Shown piece after piece: positions 43,785 to 54,239 of a stretch of 64,000 bases of DNA. This stretch comes from Kappaphycus alvarezii (taxonomy: Eukaryota; Rhodophyta; Florideophyceae; Gigartinales; Solieriaceae). A model generated the notes under the pieces. It did not search any database, was not told where the DNA came from, and saw only the letters and a program-made list of their open reading frames with translations. The stretch covers positions 44,489-108,488 of the forward strand of contig NADL03000194.1 of the NCBI GenBank assembly GCA_002205965.3, in the 5' to 3' direction. Made by a program: the position numbers and the translations under genes. The first letter of the stretch is position 1. The number at the start of each line of letters is the position of its first letter.

Positions 43785-44219
43785 ATGGATCATCTCGATT
43801 ACGCGGACTACTACGAACTCCACATAATCATCCATTTCTATATTAATATATGCCTATGTTTTCGTACATTGAACGGACCATTGCTACCTCAAGAAGATTT
43901 CCGACTATTAATAAGAGTCCTATTTTCATTCCAAAACGGAAGGTTCACGGAAGCAGGTCCAGAGTTTGTGGAAGTAATATATCATTACTCTATAGGAAGG
44001 TATGAAATGGTAGCTATCGGAGACTTGTCGCAAACGTATCTGAACATTGTCCGTCCGATTCACGTATTTCTCAAGAACAACCAAGATGTGCGACTGAGAG
44101 GTTACAGCTTACCCCCGGATATGGAATATCGACTGGTCCCATATCCCTTATGGGAACCTTATGTTTCCCCGCCACAAATTGGGAACATTTGGGTGGCGAA
44201 GATCCTCCTGAAGCAGTGA
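43785..44219 (+). CDS. unrecognised ORF, 144 residues (ORF-A)
   Basis: Intact frame from an ATG. Contains ICLCFRTLNGPLLPQEDF, FTEAGPEFVEV, SQTYLNIVRPIHVF and VPYPLWEPYVSPP. I do not recognise a family. Two segments recur to the right: the ICLCFR...EDF...RVLFS part at 44470-44600, and, more weakly, the LDVIKPVYE...YPFERPYIL part at 45230-45360. It begins just after the gypsy integrase end and could be an additional element ORF or a host gene fragment. Confidence 0.4.
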   Translation: MDHLDYADYYELHIIIHFYINICLCFRTLNGPLLPQEDFRLLIRVLFSFQNGRFTEAGPEFVEVIYHYSIGRYEMVAIGDLSQTYLNIVRPIHVFLKNNQDVRLRGYSLPPDMEYRLVPYPLWEPYVSPPQIGNIWVAKILLKQ

Positions 44220-44454
44220 TGATGACCCGAGGAGGACCTTCGGGAGACAACAACCGCCCAGAAGAGGTTCTGGTCGTCCCCCAAGAGGACCTCGTGCAGG
44301 TCCCAGTACGTCAGGAACTGGTCGGGGCCATTCATCGCGACAGCACGCCACAACTTCGTCTCTAGCCCTCCTCCACAACCATGCACAGCATACAGTTGGA
44401 AGAAGAAGATTATCTTTTTGGTTGCGCAATATCTCTGAGGACGCGAACGATGCA

Positions 44455-45405
44455 CAGGTCATTTCTTATTTCATGATAAGCATCTGTTTATGTTTTCGGG
44501 CGCTACATGGACCGCACTTATCTTACGAAGATTCATTCTTGATGATGCGTGTCTTGTTTTCTTATCTGCATCCATTCTGTCGAATGAAGCAATTACATGT
44601 CTCGTGAAACTTAATCAATTTCCTTTCAAAAAACAATATCAGTTTTACCGACATCTCTTTTACATGCTAAAGTCAAGCCGTGGATTGCGCTACCCAGATT
44701 CTGTGGTCATCGCTTGTGCTCGGACAGTTACCCACGATTCTGTGGTCATCGCTTGTGCTCGGACAGTTACCACGATTCTGTGGTCATTGCTTGTGCTCGG
44801 ACAGTCTCACTTGGACTTTGATGTATCACACGCTGTGTCGCATTTCATAGCCATCGGTTCCCGATTGTCCTCTCTTGGGTCGCTGTTTTCCTGGTTTTTA
44901 GAGTCCTTGAGTAATGTGTAATGTTTTTCTATAGTTGACGTTTGTTTTTCACTTAGTTTGGGAAGAGCTTGTAGATCGATGAGGGGCTATAACTACCCTG
45001 CATAGAAAGGTGGGGATGGAAAAAAGGGCAAGACAAGTAAAACGAAAATCATCAACAACAACCACGGACATCCCTCGACTTGTGGATCCACAATTCGGCC
45101 ACTTCCAACTGGAGCGCCGAATAGCGCGACACATTTCTCCGGCATTTTCCAGAAGAGTTTGCATATCGTATATATTTTTTCACTCTTGGAAGATTCGGAA
45201 GAGTCACGGAGGAAGAATTATTCAACCCCACCTCGATGTTATCAAACCAGTATATGAGTCTATGCTACAAAGTGAGGTAGCGGTAATGCAAACTTACTTT
45301 TTGGAGCATCATATTGGTAATCAGTTGCATCCGTACCCGTTTGAAAGACCTTACATTTTATCAATAAAACAGCGAACACTAACGGAAATAGAAGAAGAAC
45401 AATGA
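44455..45405 (+). pseudogene. ORF-B, disrupted paralogue of ORF-A
   Basis: 44455-44607 encodes ISICLCFRALHGPHLSYEDS and MMRVLFSYL, matching ORF-A at nucleotide level, and then stops. 45010-45405 (131 codons) encodes HLDVIKPVYESML and LHPYPFERPYIL, resembling the second half of ORF-A. A stretch without coding homology, including a 38-39 bp tandem repeat, lies between. This may be one broken gene or a multi-exon one; no clear splice sites were identified. Confidence 0.4.
44697..44808 (+). repeat. 38-39 bp tandem repeat, three units
   Basis: GATTCTGTGGTCATCGCTTG and the following 18-19 bases (GCTCGGACAGTTACC...) start at 44697, 44736 and 44774, with few mismatches. Confidence 0.93.
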
Positions 45406-45484
45406 AAACGAGCCGGGACGTTCGTCTCGAGCGAGAGAGCGTGTCGGAACGAAAAAGGTCGTCTTCGCATCTTGAAATCCGTCC

Positions 45485-45781
45485 TTGACCAATCGTCCTA
45501 CCTTTGTCTTCCCAAAACAAATTTCGAATATATTTTTCTTTATGAATCCAAATTCACTGTACAACTCCATTTTCTATTTTATGTTTGAATATTTGGCCCC
45601 CCCCTTCAAAGAGACGCCTTTCAATTCGTGGTTACTTCGCCTCCCAAATTCAGTTCCGATATTTTATCACGCAGGTTTTTATGATGCCCCCGAATTCATG
45701 CAAATCCAAGGCCGCAGTATCGCCTTTTTGACCAAGACCATGATGATTACCAAAGACATGCCCCTATTTAAAGTGCTATAG
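45485..45781 (+). CDS. unrecognised ORF, 98 residues
   Basis: An open frame with hydrophobic and aromatic stretches (NSIFYFMFEYLAPPF, SVPIFYHAGFYDAPEF). No family recognised and no paralogue in the window. It lies between ORF-B and the acidic-protein unit. Coding status uncertain. Confidence 0.25.
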   Translation: MTNRPTFVFPKQISNIFFFMNPNSLYNSIFYFMFEYLAPPFKETPFNSWLLRLPNSVPIFYHAGFYDAPEFMQIQGRSIAFLTKTMMITKDMPLFKVL

Positions 45782-45878
45782 CATTGTCGCTGAAGCATCA
45801 CTCACCACACAACAATTTGATAAGCTGATTACCCTTTCTGTCAACATCCGCAACCCCGCTCACCCCTTTTCCAGAAAT

Positions 45879-46460
45879 ATGACGTCAAATCGCCCCTCTG
45901 TCCCTATCTACAAAAACCGCCCTTCCCGTCCCATCAATGGCCTCCGTCTCGCCGCCTACGGGCCAACTGATGCCGACGACTACATCCGGCGGCAAACTAA
46001 GAAGAAAATCATCGAGCTCGTTCGCCGCCTCTTCACAGAAGAAGGGGCGAGGGAGGTAAGTGAGGATGAGACTGAGAAAGTCGAGGAGGAGAGCGGGGAC
46101 TCCTTCGAGGAATGGTTAGCCCCTGAGCTAGTGTACGAGACTCAGGAGAAGGATGGGGAGGAAGAAGAGGAAGAGGAGGAGGAGAGGAGGAGAAAGGAGG
46201 AGGATGAGAACGAGGATGAGGACGAGGTGGATGAGGGAATAGAGGGCATGGAAAGTGTTGGACTGGTGGGGCCTGGATTGGAGAGTATGGAACAAGTTGT
46301 ACGACCGCTGGAACCGGATGGAGATATATTTAGTAGTTTAGATATCTCCCAGGAGGGAATAGAGAGCTATGAGCCGTTCGCAGATATTTATGGGGACTGC
46401 TTGGACAGCATGGATATTTTAAAGGAGTTGTTTGGATCTGATTTAGAGAATGGGAAATAA
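45879..46460 (+). CDS. acidic protein of unknown function, 193 residues, intact
   Basis: Starts MTSNRPSVPIYKNRPSRPIN. Residues 1-50 are basic/Pro-rich, 50-90 contain TEEGAREVSEDETEKVEEES and EEWLAPELV, and about 90-120 are an almost pure Glu/Asp/Lys tract; the C-terminal 70 residues (GPGLESMEQVV, DIFSSLDI, FADIYGDCLDSMDILKELFG) are acidic with hydrophobic residues, resembling a transcription activation region. No catalytic motif or membrane segment is seen. The diverged copy at 15660-16223 shows the family is multi-copy. A mobile-element accessory protein and a host gene are both possible. Confidence 0.5.
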   Translation: MTSNRPSVPIYKNRPSRPINGLRLAAYGPTDADDYIRRQTKKKIIELVRRLFTEEGAREVSEDETEKVEEESGDSFEEWLAPELVYETQEKDGEEEEEEEEERRRKEEDENEDEDEVDEGIEGMESVGLVGPGLESMEQVVRPLEPDGDIFSSLDISQEGIESYEPFADIYGDCLDSMDILKELFGSDLENGK

Positions 46461-46903
46461 GAGGACCTCATTGATTGTTAGTTTCTTAAGTATCTTTTGT
46501 TTAGAGTATATCATCCACAAAAATTGTTTGTATGCATTTCCTTGTACCTTCTGTAGTTTTGTTCGGACTTTAGGGGTAGCCAGAAGCCTATATAAGCTGA
46601 GTAAACTGCTTCCTCATGGAGAGGTCAAGCAAGTTGGCAGACAATTTCAAGCCAAGTTCTGAGTAGTAGGGAGTTGAGAGTCAACTTTGGACCCAAGAAA
46701 ACTTTTTCGTACGCTGCTCACAGAGCATCAGTTGTAGACCCTGCCCCTTTCATACTTGCTTGTAGCCCTCTCAACTCTCTTCCATATGCACTCCTTTTTA
46801 TTCGTTCAACTATACCAAGGTAGCACTTTTGTCGCTTGCAACACCTCTTTCTTGGGGTAATTGGTTCTGAATATCTCTTCTCCCGACGATTTACCCCTAT
46901 CAG
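45879..46903 (+). repeat. acidic-protein unit, copy 2
   Basis: Conserved with 15219-16300 (reverse orientation), including about 440 bp downstream of the ORF up to CCCCTATCAG at 46895-46904. No terminal repeats or clear target duplications are seen at the edges. Confidence 0.7.
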
Positions 46904-47990
46904 CGCGAAAGGCGGAGTACGCTGGCTCTAAGGAGAGCAGGTCACATTCGGCGGCGGATACATGGAAGACGTTCGGAGAAGAAGAGCCCAGGATGGAGCA
47001 GGAGCCAGGGAAATCGCCATTAGATATCGCCCGCGGAAGGCGGAGGGGTCGTGGACAGGGGCGTCAGGCGGGGCAGTGACGACAACAACGCGTTTTAGGT
47101 TGCCCCCGAAGGCCGCGGGTGGCGTGGCGGACTCTGCCCGCGAATTTTGCCGAGAGGCGCTTGTCGGAGAGGTCAGCGTGGTGGGTAAGGCCGGGGCGGC
47201 CGAGGAAGGGAAGGCGTTGAAGCGGTTTCGGAGCAGGTGCTGGGGTGGTGGCGGTACGGAGGTACGGGGCGGGGGTCGGAGCGGTCGGAGGGGGTAGGGC
47301 AGGGGCGGGCGTTGAGGGCTGCGGAGAGCCTGCGGGTGTGCTTGGTTGAGCGGAGGCGGACGGGGAACGCAGCGAAGACGACGGCGAATAAGCCTGTGGA
47401 GAGCCGGCAAGGGTGTTCAAGATGGCTAGAATAGAGCGGAATTGGGGTTGTGCTGAAGGGACGGGGATATGGCATTGGCAGCGGGAGACTCGGAGACGCA
47501 AGATTGAAAGGAGGCTGTAGCAATGGGATCGGTGAAGTCGACGTGGGTTAGCGAGACGATGGCCTCCGATTGCGCTGCACGGGAGGGATGGCATGGTGCA
47601 AGGAAAGAGGGTAGGTTGGGAGATCGAAAAAAAAGGGTCTCAGCCAATAAGAAGCAAGGGAAGAGAGAAAAAAAGGGACTGGGAAAAAAATATCGTTACT
47701 CGGAAGAACGGGAGAGACTTGGAGGGGAGGAGGGTTGAGATGCGACCAGCCGGTCGCGCGCGCGCCGCAGCGTAGCCGCAGCAAGGCGACAAGGAGATGC
47801 GGGGGCGCGGGGCGAAGGGGGAGAAGACGGGAGGAAGCGGTACGAAAGGTGGGAGAGAAGAGCTTGAGCAAGAGCTGGTAGGAACACAAGAGCTCGTAAT
47901 GCAATCCGCCGCGTCACTTATTAACGCGAACGTGACGTCCGGAAAGCCTGGAGGGGAATCCTCAACCTCCGTCGCGACGCTTCCCGGGCT
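46904..47990. other. GC-rich low-complexity region
   Basis: Strongly GC- and G-rich on the plus strand, with long Pro/Ala/Ser-rich open frames on the minus strand (47064-47594) caused by composition. CpG is frequent. A promoter-like island is possible, but no gene start can be assigned. Confidence 0.4.
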
Positions 47991-48650
47991 ATCCTCCCTG
48001 ATTTGCAGGAGTGTGTTCTTGCTGCGGTACATTCGGAAATTGCACCTGTCGTCAAAGCAATTGTAAGACGAGACTACCCTTGTCAGGACCGTCAAGCGGC
48101 CTCCTATTAAGTGGACTTCTGCAGGCAACACATTGCCATACGCCTCGTGGCGAGAAAATATGGACGTGCACACGTTGCATTCGAAAGTTTGGGTCAAAGC
48201 CTCACATATAGATGTACATTGAAACGCCGCACTCAAGGATGCGCGGTCACCTATGCTACTGTGAAAAGCATTGGGACTTGATACAACCTCTTTGGCGCCT
48301 GGAGAATGCATGAGCGAACCCCAACGAAGCATGCTTGCATTGTGTACAAAAGGCCTGTCGCGGTGTTATCGAGCCTGGCCCGGCATCAGCGAACTCTCCC
48401 AACCATACTGCAGGTGTTGCAGCTGTCGTTGTACTGGAGATGCCGAGTTTGCTTTCTACTTCCGCTGTGCCTCGAGCAGCGGGCTGTGCTCGATCTGCAT
48501 CCTTTGCAACGAAAATTCTGGGCTCCCGCATTCTCCTGAGTCGCACGAACTACACGATGCGCTCGCTTCTTTGACCTCTTCACTATCCTGCAACTTCCCA
48601 ATCTACCCCTTTGGCTCTCAACCTCGTCGTTCAACCACTTCACTCGAATG
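47991..48650 (+). pseudogene. possible decayed zinc-finger-like sequence
   Basis: Several short plus-strand pieces in different frames have Cys pairs and a C2H2-like spacing: WTCTRCIRKFGSKPH (about 48160-48205), and VLSSLARHQRTLP (about 48360-48400), which resembles the end of a C2H2 finger. The pieces are not in one frame and other frames on both strands are also open, so this is a weak call. Confidence 0.2.
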
Positions 48651-49739
48651 AGGGGGAACTACTCGCATCGAGAGAGAGATGCCTTACAGTGGGCCCTCTT
48701 ACAGTGGCACAACCTACAGCACCGATTAAGGCCCGGGTACAGTAACCGTTGGGGCCCGGTAACCGTGGCATACTGTAAGCATGCCCCAGGCGTTCTGCAT
48801 TAGCAACCACTAACCTCCCGTCGGTGCTTATGTACCATCAGTTTCAGCAAGGCTTGGACGACGAGCGGTTGATGCGATTTTATCGCGGACGCGAGCCTGG
48901 CGACTTGAACTAATGCCGGTCGTACTGCCATGCTGCCTCGACCGGTCCTTAGGGGCGGATAACGGTGTGTGCAAGCGAGTATTTCTGGCAGACAGGGTGT
49001 CGTGGTGAACAGTCTTTGTCTCGACTGGAACTGGCCGCGCAATTTCCTGCAAGAGACCGGCTTGGCTAAGGGTCAAAACGGGCTTCCGCTAGTAGCTTCC
49101 TTGGAACGTCTCGTAGGGATCATTTGCACCCATCCCGTGCGTGCAGGGATGAGGCAGGCAGCTGAAAACACGTCGTACCAGCGGGGTCGCTGGAGGCCGG
49201 ATGTCCGACACCTAGGGACCCTTGCAATGAGTAGGGGTACCTGGCCCATCTTGGTTCACGCAAGATGTGGTTAGCGATGAAATCGCGTCCTACCTACAGT
49301 GTCTGTAGGGGCCTGGAGTCCAACTCCTGAAGAGTGTCCGAAGCTGTAGCGTAGTCTCCCAGTGGGAGTCCGACCCGTCCTGTGTGAGCAGTTTATCAAC
49401 CCTTTTGGGTACACGGCTGTCATACAAACGCACCACTACTTCCGGTAACTCACTTTCCGGGGTCCATCTCGGCGACCTTCTTCCCGAAAGTAGTACCCTG
49501 AAATGCCGCTCTAATTCACCCGTCTTTTCATTCCTTCTCAAATATCTTGACCTGGACTGCCACATTTTCATCGTCAACCATCCCCTGCCACCAAATCGGC
49601 TCCCGACAAGCGCAAAAATCCTCACGCTTGCATTTATTACCATTACTTTATTACCTCCTCCCGGGGAGTCACTACTTATCGACTGGGGGCTTCGGACCCC
49701 CCAGGCCTTCCACCTGTGCGGCTTTACCACGATAACGCC
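48651..49739. other. unassigned region
   Basis: No recognised domain. It lies downstream (minus strand) of the gypsy gag relic and could hold decayed pol, but I see no RT, protease or integrase motif in it. Confidence 0.35.
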
Positions 49740-50350
49740 GCATCACGTCGTTCTTCTTTTTTCAGCAGTCCCTAACCATATGGCCCTTTTCGTGGCAGTA
49801 ATAGCAGGTTATTTGAGGGTATTAATACCCTGATTCCTCACGCGGGACTCCCCTGTATGGCTTGACTGGCTCTTGGACTTGTCGGACACTCTCCCGACTC
49901 GCAAACTGACGTACTGCTGCAAGCCTCGAAATGGTACTCACCACAGTGTCGTAGTCCCCTGATACTAGAATTGCTTGCCCCTGAGACTCGCGGGCAGACC
50001 TGCTTTAAAGCGGTTCACCATGATTTCGTCTGAGATTGGAATCTGCAGAGTCATGGAAGCAGACCTTAAGCGTTCTCCGAAAACGGACACCGTTTCATAT
50101 TTCTGATTCCATTTAATATTGAAAGACTTGTCTCGCAATGCACTTAGCTGCGCTTTGTTGCTCAGTTTAGCCTCCAAGTGGTCCTAGAGCTCATCGGCGT
50201 TGGCATTCCAGTGTATACTCGCCACACTCTCGAATAATAGCCGCATCTCTTTCGAAGGCACAAGAAAGGCGCCTCTCGTCACTCTCCTTAATTGGAAAGC
50301 CCTTCAACAGGCGGTACCACGTTCTTTTAGCATCGAAGAAAGAGCCGTCT
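49740..50350 (-). pseudogene. Ty3/gypsy Gag relic with zinc knuckle
   Basis: From about 50350 on the minus strand: WYRLLKGFPIKESDERR, LEAKLSNKAQLSALRDKS, VSVFGERLRSASMTLQI and MVNRFKAGLPASLR, a typical retrotransposon Gag order. After a Ser/Arg/Pro linker comes CYYCHEKGHMVRDC, a perfect CX2CX4HX4C knuckle (49765-49806). Breaks near 49990 and 50190, and a stop just after the knuckle, make it non-functional. It is separate from the gypsy pol at 40590-43760 and in opposite orientation. Confidence 0.75.
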
Positions 50351-51565
50351 CCGGCCTTACGACATCGAGAGTTTTCGAGAGAGCTTTTGTATATTTTGTG
50401 GGCTATGTTACAGGATAAGTGCCGCGGGAGTCTTTCTTTGAATCAATCCTGTCTTCATCTTCTTCGGCCGCCATCTCCGTATGGGTCTCTTTGCGTTGGC
50501 TTCCGCAGAATGACTCCTTGGAAGCCCTTTTATCTGTTCAAACTTACTGGTACGCTGAACTATCTCCTTCATTACGGTTTAAATGCCATTGACTGCTCCA
50601 CGGAGTTCTCCAATTACCTCAACAGTGCACTGACTGTCTTGTGGCGAGGCTTCGGCTTTGATTTCCACTTCTGCGTGATGCGTAACCGAGTCTTGAGAAA
50701 TCGAGTCTCCTGGCTGGAGCTCAGCACCTTCCTGACCTTGGTCCGGCATTTCTGGATGTGGATATGCTCTTGTTTCCGAACCATGCTTCTTTTTGGCGGA
50801 ACTTGACCTTCTCAGTCAGCAGGTTGCGACCCAGGTTCTAACTTCGACTTTTTCCAAGAACGTCTCCTCTTGAACCGGCGAATAATCGCCTCGTGTGGAC
50901 AAACTTCTTTCCGGGTCCCTTCCCCTATTATCAGCTTATAGCCCTTGTCTAACGTGCCTACGAGATGTCTAGATCCCGTGAATCCGAAATGTGCCCTTCA
51001 CGGACGCACCAAGAAGATGGTTTCTTGTAATGAGGCTGGCCTTGCCTCGACGTTGGATGCTGTCCCAGAATTCTGAAGACTCTCGTACCTTGATTGCACC
51101 CTCGCAATGACTAGCTCGGGTAGTGGTGCTGGTAAAATCGATTTTATGTTACAACTTGACAATGAAGTCGTAAAGCACGGACCAGGACTGATAGTAACAC
51201 AATCACTGATGCCTATCTGGTCTTGGACCAGGTCAGGGGCACTTTGTATAGACCTTTGCGGGGCTCTAAATGCAAACTAAGTACGTTGCTGACAGATTAC
51301 TACTGTACGTGATAATGCACTTTGCTGAAAATACACGTGTACGTGCCACGTATAATTGAACCCTAACAGTACAGTACTTTACATCCATGGAACTTTTAAT
51401 TGTGCAGTAGTGTTGCACGCGAACAGTTCATGCACAGTGAATTACCTTTACTTGATCGTTATTATCCATTTCTACCTCTACCGTGAGTCACCCATTTTCC
51501 TAGATCAGCCCCTCCCGAGAAGAAAAGCTTTTTCTGTTCTTTGCATCAATAGCTAATGAGCAAGC
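50351..51565. other. unassigned region
   Basis: No domain or family recognised. The part nearest 50350 may belong to the 5' end of the gypsy gag relic. 51300-51440 is AT-rich with several ACAGTAC/GTACTGT words. Confidence 0.4.
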
Positions 51566-51636
51566 ATGACACAAGTGGGCATCTCCACTAACAGAATCAA
51601 AAGATTCGCAGCCTTCTCTAAATCTGAAAATGCGTT

Positions 51637-51915
51637 CTACACCCTCATGCTTGTTAACAAGTCTCTGCTCCATAACAATGCGTTGGTCTCCGCCAGAGTC
51701 GCCTCCGTCAATTCTGTCGGCGGTTTCTTCGAAACAAAATGCAGAGACTTAAGTTTCCTAACACTCGCCTTAGCGTACCACTCTGCAAATGGATACGGAT
51801 ATTTGTCCACGCCAGCCGTCAACTGCAGATCACATATCACCACGGCATTTGTTAGGCTCATCGCAGCTGACATACTACCAGCCTGGCTTTCTCCTCCTGC
51901 CCGCAATGGCGACAC
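51637..51915 (-). CDS. unrecognised ORF, 92 residues, downstream of the 444-residue ORF
   Basis: It starts 12 bp after the stop of 51927-53261, on the same strand, with MSPLRAGGESQAG. It could be a continuation through a missed frameshift or intron; a GT...AG pair between them does not give a matching phase. An overlapping plus-strand frame (51566-52024) is also open, so this call is weak. Confidence 0.25.
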   Translation of the reverse strand: MSPLRAGGESQAGSMSAAMSLTNAVVICDLQLTAGVDKYPYPFAEWYAKASVRKLKSLHFVSKKPPTELTEATLAETNALLWSRDLLTSMRV

Positions 51916-51926
51916 AACCTCGTTGT

Positions 51927-53261
51927 CTACCCAAACGGCGCTCCAATCTCCTCGCCATCATGCCCGAGAAGAAGTAACCTTTCAATGGCATTCTTCTTCC
52001 ACAGAACTGGAATTCCTGCAGTAAAACGTGAGCTTAATTCGCTTACCACTCTACTAAACTTCACCACGTAGGAATCCGCGGGTACCTCTTCTCCCTGAAA
52101 ATACGCACACAACGGATTCACACTTCCCGCCCCTACATAAATGTTCTTATTTCCTTCTCTATGGAAAAGACCTACCATGTTCTTGACTTTTTCATGGGCC
52201 GTACATGCAATAGGTCCGCCACAATCTGCAGAAGCTGCTATAGACGAATGGTTTCTTCTGATACAACCCAGTGGGGATAGGCCTTCTCTAGCATAATTTC
52301 TCAGCACGGCCTCGCAAACTCCCTGTGGTCCAGAAGTCTGCAGCAACACACATAAGAGGACGAACCAACCATCCTTTCGCTTAAAGACTGGTTTTGAAAT
52401 CCTCAATCTGACCCTTCTTGTCGTTATGACCTCATAGTTTTGATTCGTCCCTCTCATTGCCAGCCGAACAATCGGGAAGGAAATATCCTTGCCCCTCAAA
52501 TTGCAGGGAAATAGGTCATCATACTTCATACTTGTGGCCAATTTCAAAGTATCATATCGTTTTTTCTTCTCTGCATTAAACACCTGACGAGCTTGGTCCA
52601 ACAGAACCCTCTTGGATAGCTTCGCATACGACTGCTCCTCCCACAAAGTGAGATGCGACGTATGACCCACGCCGTCCAACAACAAGGACAAACACTTCGC
52701 CGCAATAGCTGGACGCACTGAAAACTCCTCTTCCAAAGCGACAGTACTGGGTGGCAGTATAATATGATCCATCTGGGTGGGCGTATTAAGTTGTTGAGTG
52801 CTAGATCCATTCATTGTATCATTGATAAGTTCCGGCTGAATATGGAAATTAGAATGCTGCACCGCACCAGGTGTTTTCGAAAAGATAGGAGACGGCGGAG
52901 GTGCTTTTGGAACGTCTGTTGGACGCTGTTCGACAGCGAGGACGGGGTCTTGAATGGAACATGGGGCGCTAGATATTTGCCCCCTATGAAGCATAACGAA
53001 TTCTTCGTCGGTCCTGTTACCGGAACTAGGGCCTTCAATTTTCGCACATATCATCAGAGAAAAGTTTTTTAGGTTGCCTGAGGATCTTGCAGTGTTCTCG
53101 AGGTGGCGGGCGATACTAATGATCATGGTGAGACAAGATGCCACCTGTTCATTTTCGGAAGAGGAGAATAATGTTGCCGGCGAGTTGTCGAAATCTTGAA
53201 GAAGACGGACAAGTTTGATGGCGGCGGCGTCAAATTTGTCTGAAAAGTCGGGCTCTTTCAT
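51927..53261 (-). CDS. orphan ORF, 444 residues, best host-gene candidate
   Basis: The longest intact frame that is not from a recognised element. It starts MKEPDFSDKFDAAAIKLVRL; residues 1-70 are helical, 70-170 are Pro/Ser/Thr-rich linker, and 170-444 look globular (AIAAKCLSLLLDGVG, FNAEKKKRYDTLKLA, VCVLLQTSGPQGVCEAVLRN, AASADCGGPIACTAHEKV, SELSSRFTAGIPVLW). The CGGPI-type segment after a conserved Ala/Ser stretch faintly recalls a trypsin-like GDSGGP site, but the Ser is replaced and I do not assign a fold. No signal peptide or membrane helix is evident. No paralogue in the window. It could also be the cargo of an unrecognised element. Confidence 0.5.
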   Translation of the reverse strand: MKEPDFSDKFDAAAIKLVRLLQDFDNSPATLFSSSENEQVASCLTMIISIARHLENTARSSGNLKNFSLMICAKIEGPSSGNRTDEEFVMLHRGQISSAPCSIQDPVLAVEQRPTDVPKAPPPSPIFSKTPGAVQHSNFHIQPELINDTMNGSSTQQLNTPTQMDHIILPPSTVALEEEFSVRPAIAAKCLSLLLDGVGHTSHLTLWEEQSYAKLSKRVLLDQARQVFNAEKKKRYDTLKLATSMKYDDLFPCNLRGKDISFPIVRLAMRGTNQNYEVITTRRVRLRISKPVFKRKDGWFVLLCVLLQTSGPQGVCEAVLRNYAREGLSPLGCIRRNHSSIAASADCGGPIACTAHEKVKNMVGLFHREGNKNIYVGAGSVNPLCAYFQGEEVPADSYVVKFSRVVSELSSRFTAGIPVLWKKNAIERLLLLGHDGEEIGAPFG

Positions 53262-53639
53262 TGTCGAGGTTAGGAGCTCTCTTGGCGAAGGGTACAGAGT
53301 TTGTGAAAGATGCGGATAGGTTGAACAATTATTGCTATCCGAACGGCGATCCCTAGAGGGCCTCGACGTTTAGCTTTCGCAACGAAGAGTTAGGTAGAGA
53401 ATTTAAGCTTGATTACTAGCGTATTCTGTAACCGAAAACTGTAAGCTTAAACGCACTTAAACTCAAATCCATACAGATGCAGTATTTTACTGTTACGTAA
53501 ACACTTGGAAATTTAAATCGGAACCTGCGCTGCACCCGAGATCTGGCGCACTACCGTGCTACTGTACAGTACTGTTTTCCTTCGCCTTGGCTGCCCAATA
53601 TTCTCCGGCACCGAGCAATGCTCTTTCTGGCTCACCTCT
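53262..53639. other. upstream region of the orphan ORF
   Basis: About 380 bp without a gene; contains CTACTGTACAGTACTG at 53559-53574, a near-palindrome. A promoter for the minus-strand ORF would lie here, but no TATA box is certain. Confidence 0.35.
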
Positions 53640-54190
53640 CACTGAAGAGCGCCCCTTTGCTTCACATCCTTGGTCCCCATGCCAGTGCTGTCCCTGAGCT
53701 GATATCTCCGTTAGCCATCACAAACTGCTTCGTGATCACCTTTTCTCCTAGCTCACTGCTCTCGCGATCGCTGTGCGCCCTGTTCGCGACCCTATCTATC
53801 TCTTCCGTGTAGAACTCGTCATTGATGGCACCTAGCCTGCCCTACGCCCCCAGCGCTTCATCCCAACAGTCATCAGCCCTCATTGCATCCCCTACCACCC
53901 ATCCGCCTTCCAGCACCCCACCGCCCTTCTTCCCCAAGCTGAGGTCGTTAAAGAAGTTTGCTACCGCGGTATGTATAACGAGCTCCATATGGATTTACAC
54001 CGTATGGCTTTCGATGTCTACGGCTCAGTTGGCCCAGATGGAGACCGTACTTTATCGCATTTCTCAATACATTGCCTCCCTCAAAGGCACTACTCTGGTT
54101 TCCGAACGTCATTGACTCCTGCTCGTTCTCAGCTCGCTGTTGCAACAACAGTCTGCGATTTCTATCAATCGTCGGAAGTTTATCGCTATT
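53640..54190 (+). pseudogene. LINE2-like endonuclease region, plus strand
   Basis: In mixed frames: HHKLLRDHLF (the His/Arg helix after the zinc motif), VELVIDGT (catalytic strand, about 53810-53835) and CYRGMYNELHMDLHRMAFDV followed by YGSVGPDGD (about 53960-54050). The order matches the LINE2 pieces at 39400-40590 and 37034-37430. Several frame changes. Confidence 0.6.
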
Positions 54191-54239
54191 TTTCTTAATT
54201 CTGTATTCTTCACATGCTTTCTAATAGTCAAAGAAAGTC

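Noticed and set aside
44697-44808. CRISPR-like repeats
   Set aside because: Units are directly adjacent without unique spacers, in eukaryotic DNA; it is a simple tandem repeat.
47064-47594. 176-codon Pro/Ala-rich minus-strand protein
   Set aside because: Both strands are open over several frames in a GC-rich stretch; composition alone explains it.
51915-51927. Short intron joining the 444-residue ORF to the next ORF
   Set aside because: A GT...AG pair exists, but joining does not keep the downstream frame.
52170-52260. Trypsin-like protease in the 444-residue ORF
   Set aside because: Only a CGGPI-like segment is seen; the catalytic Ser and the His and Asp boxes cannot be identified.
53556-53576. 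Palindromic GTACAGTAC/TACTGTA words as a regulatory motif
   Set aside because: Such words occur in many places, inside and outside elements; without counts there is no evidence of function.
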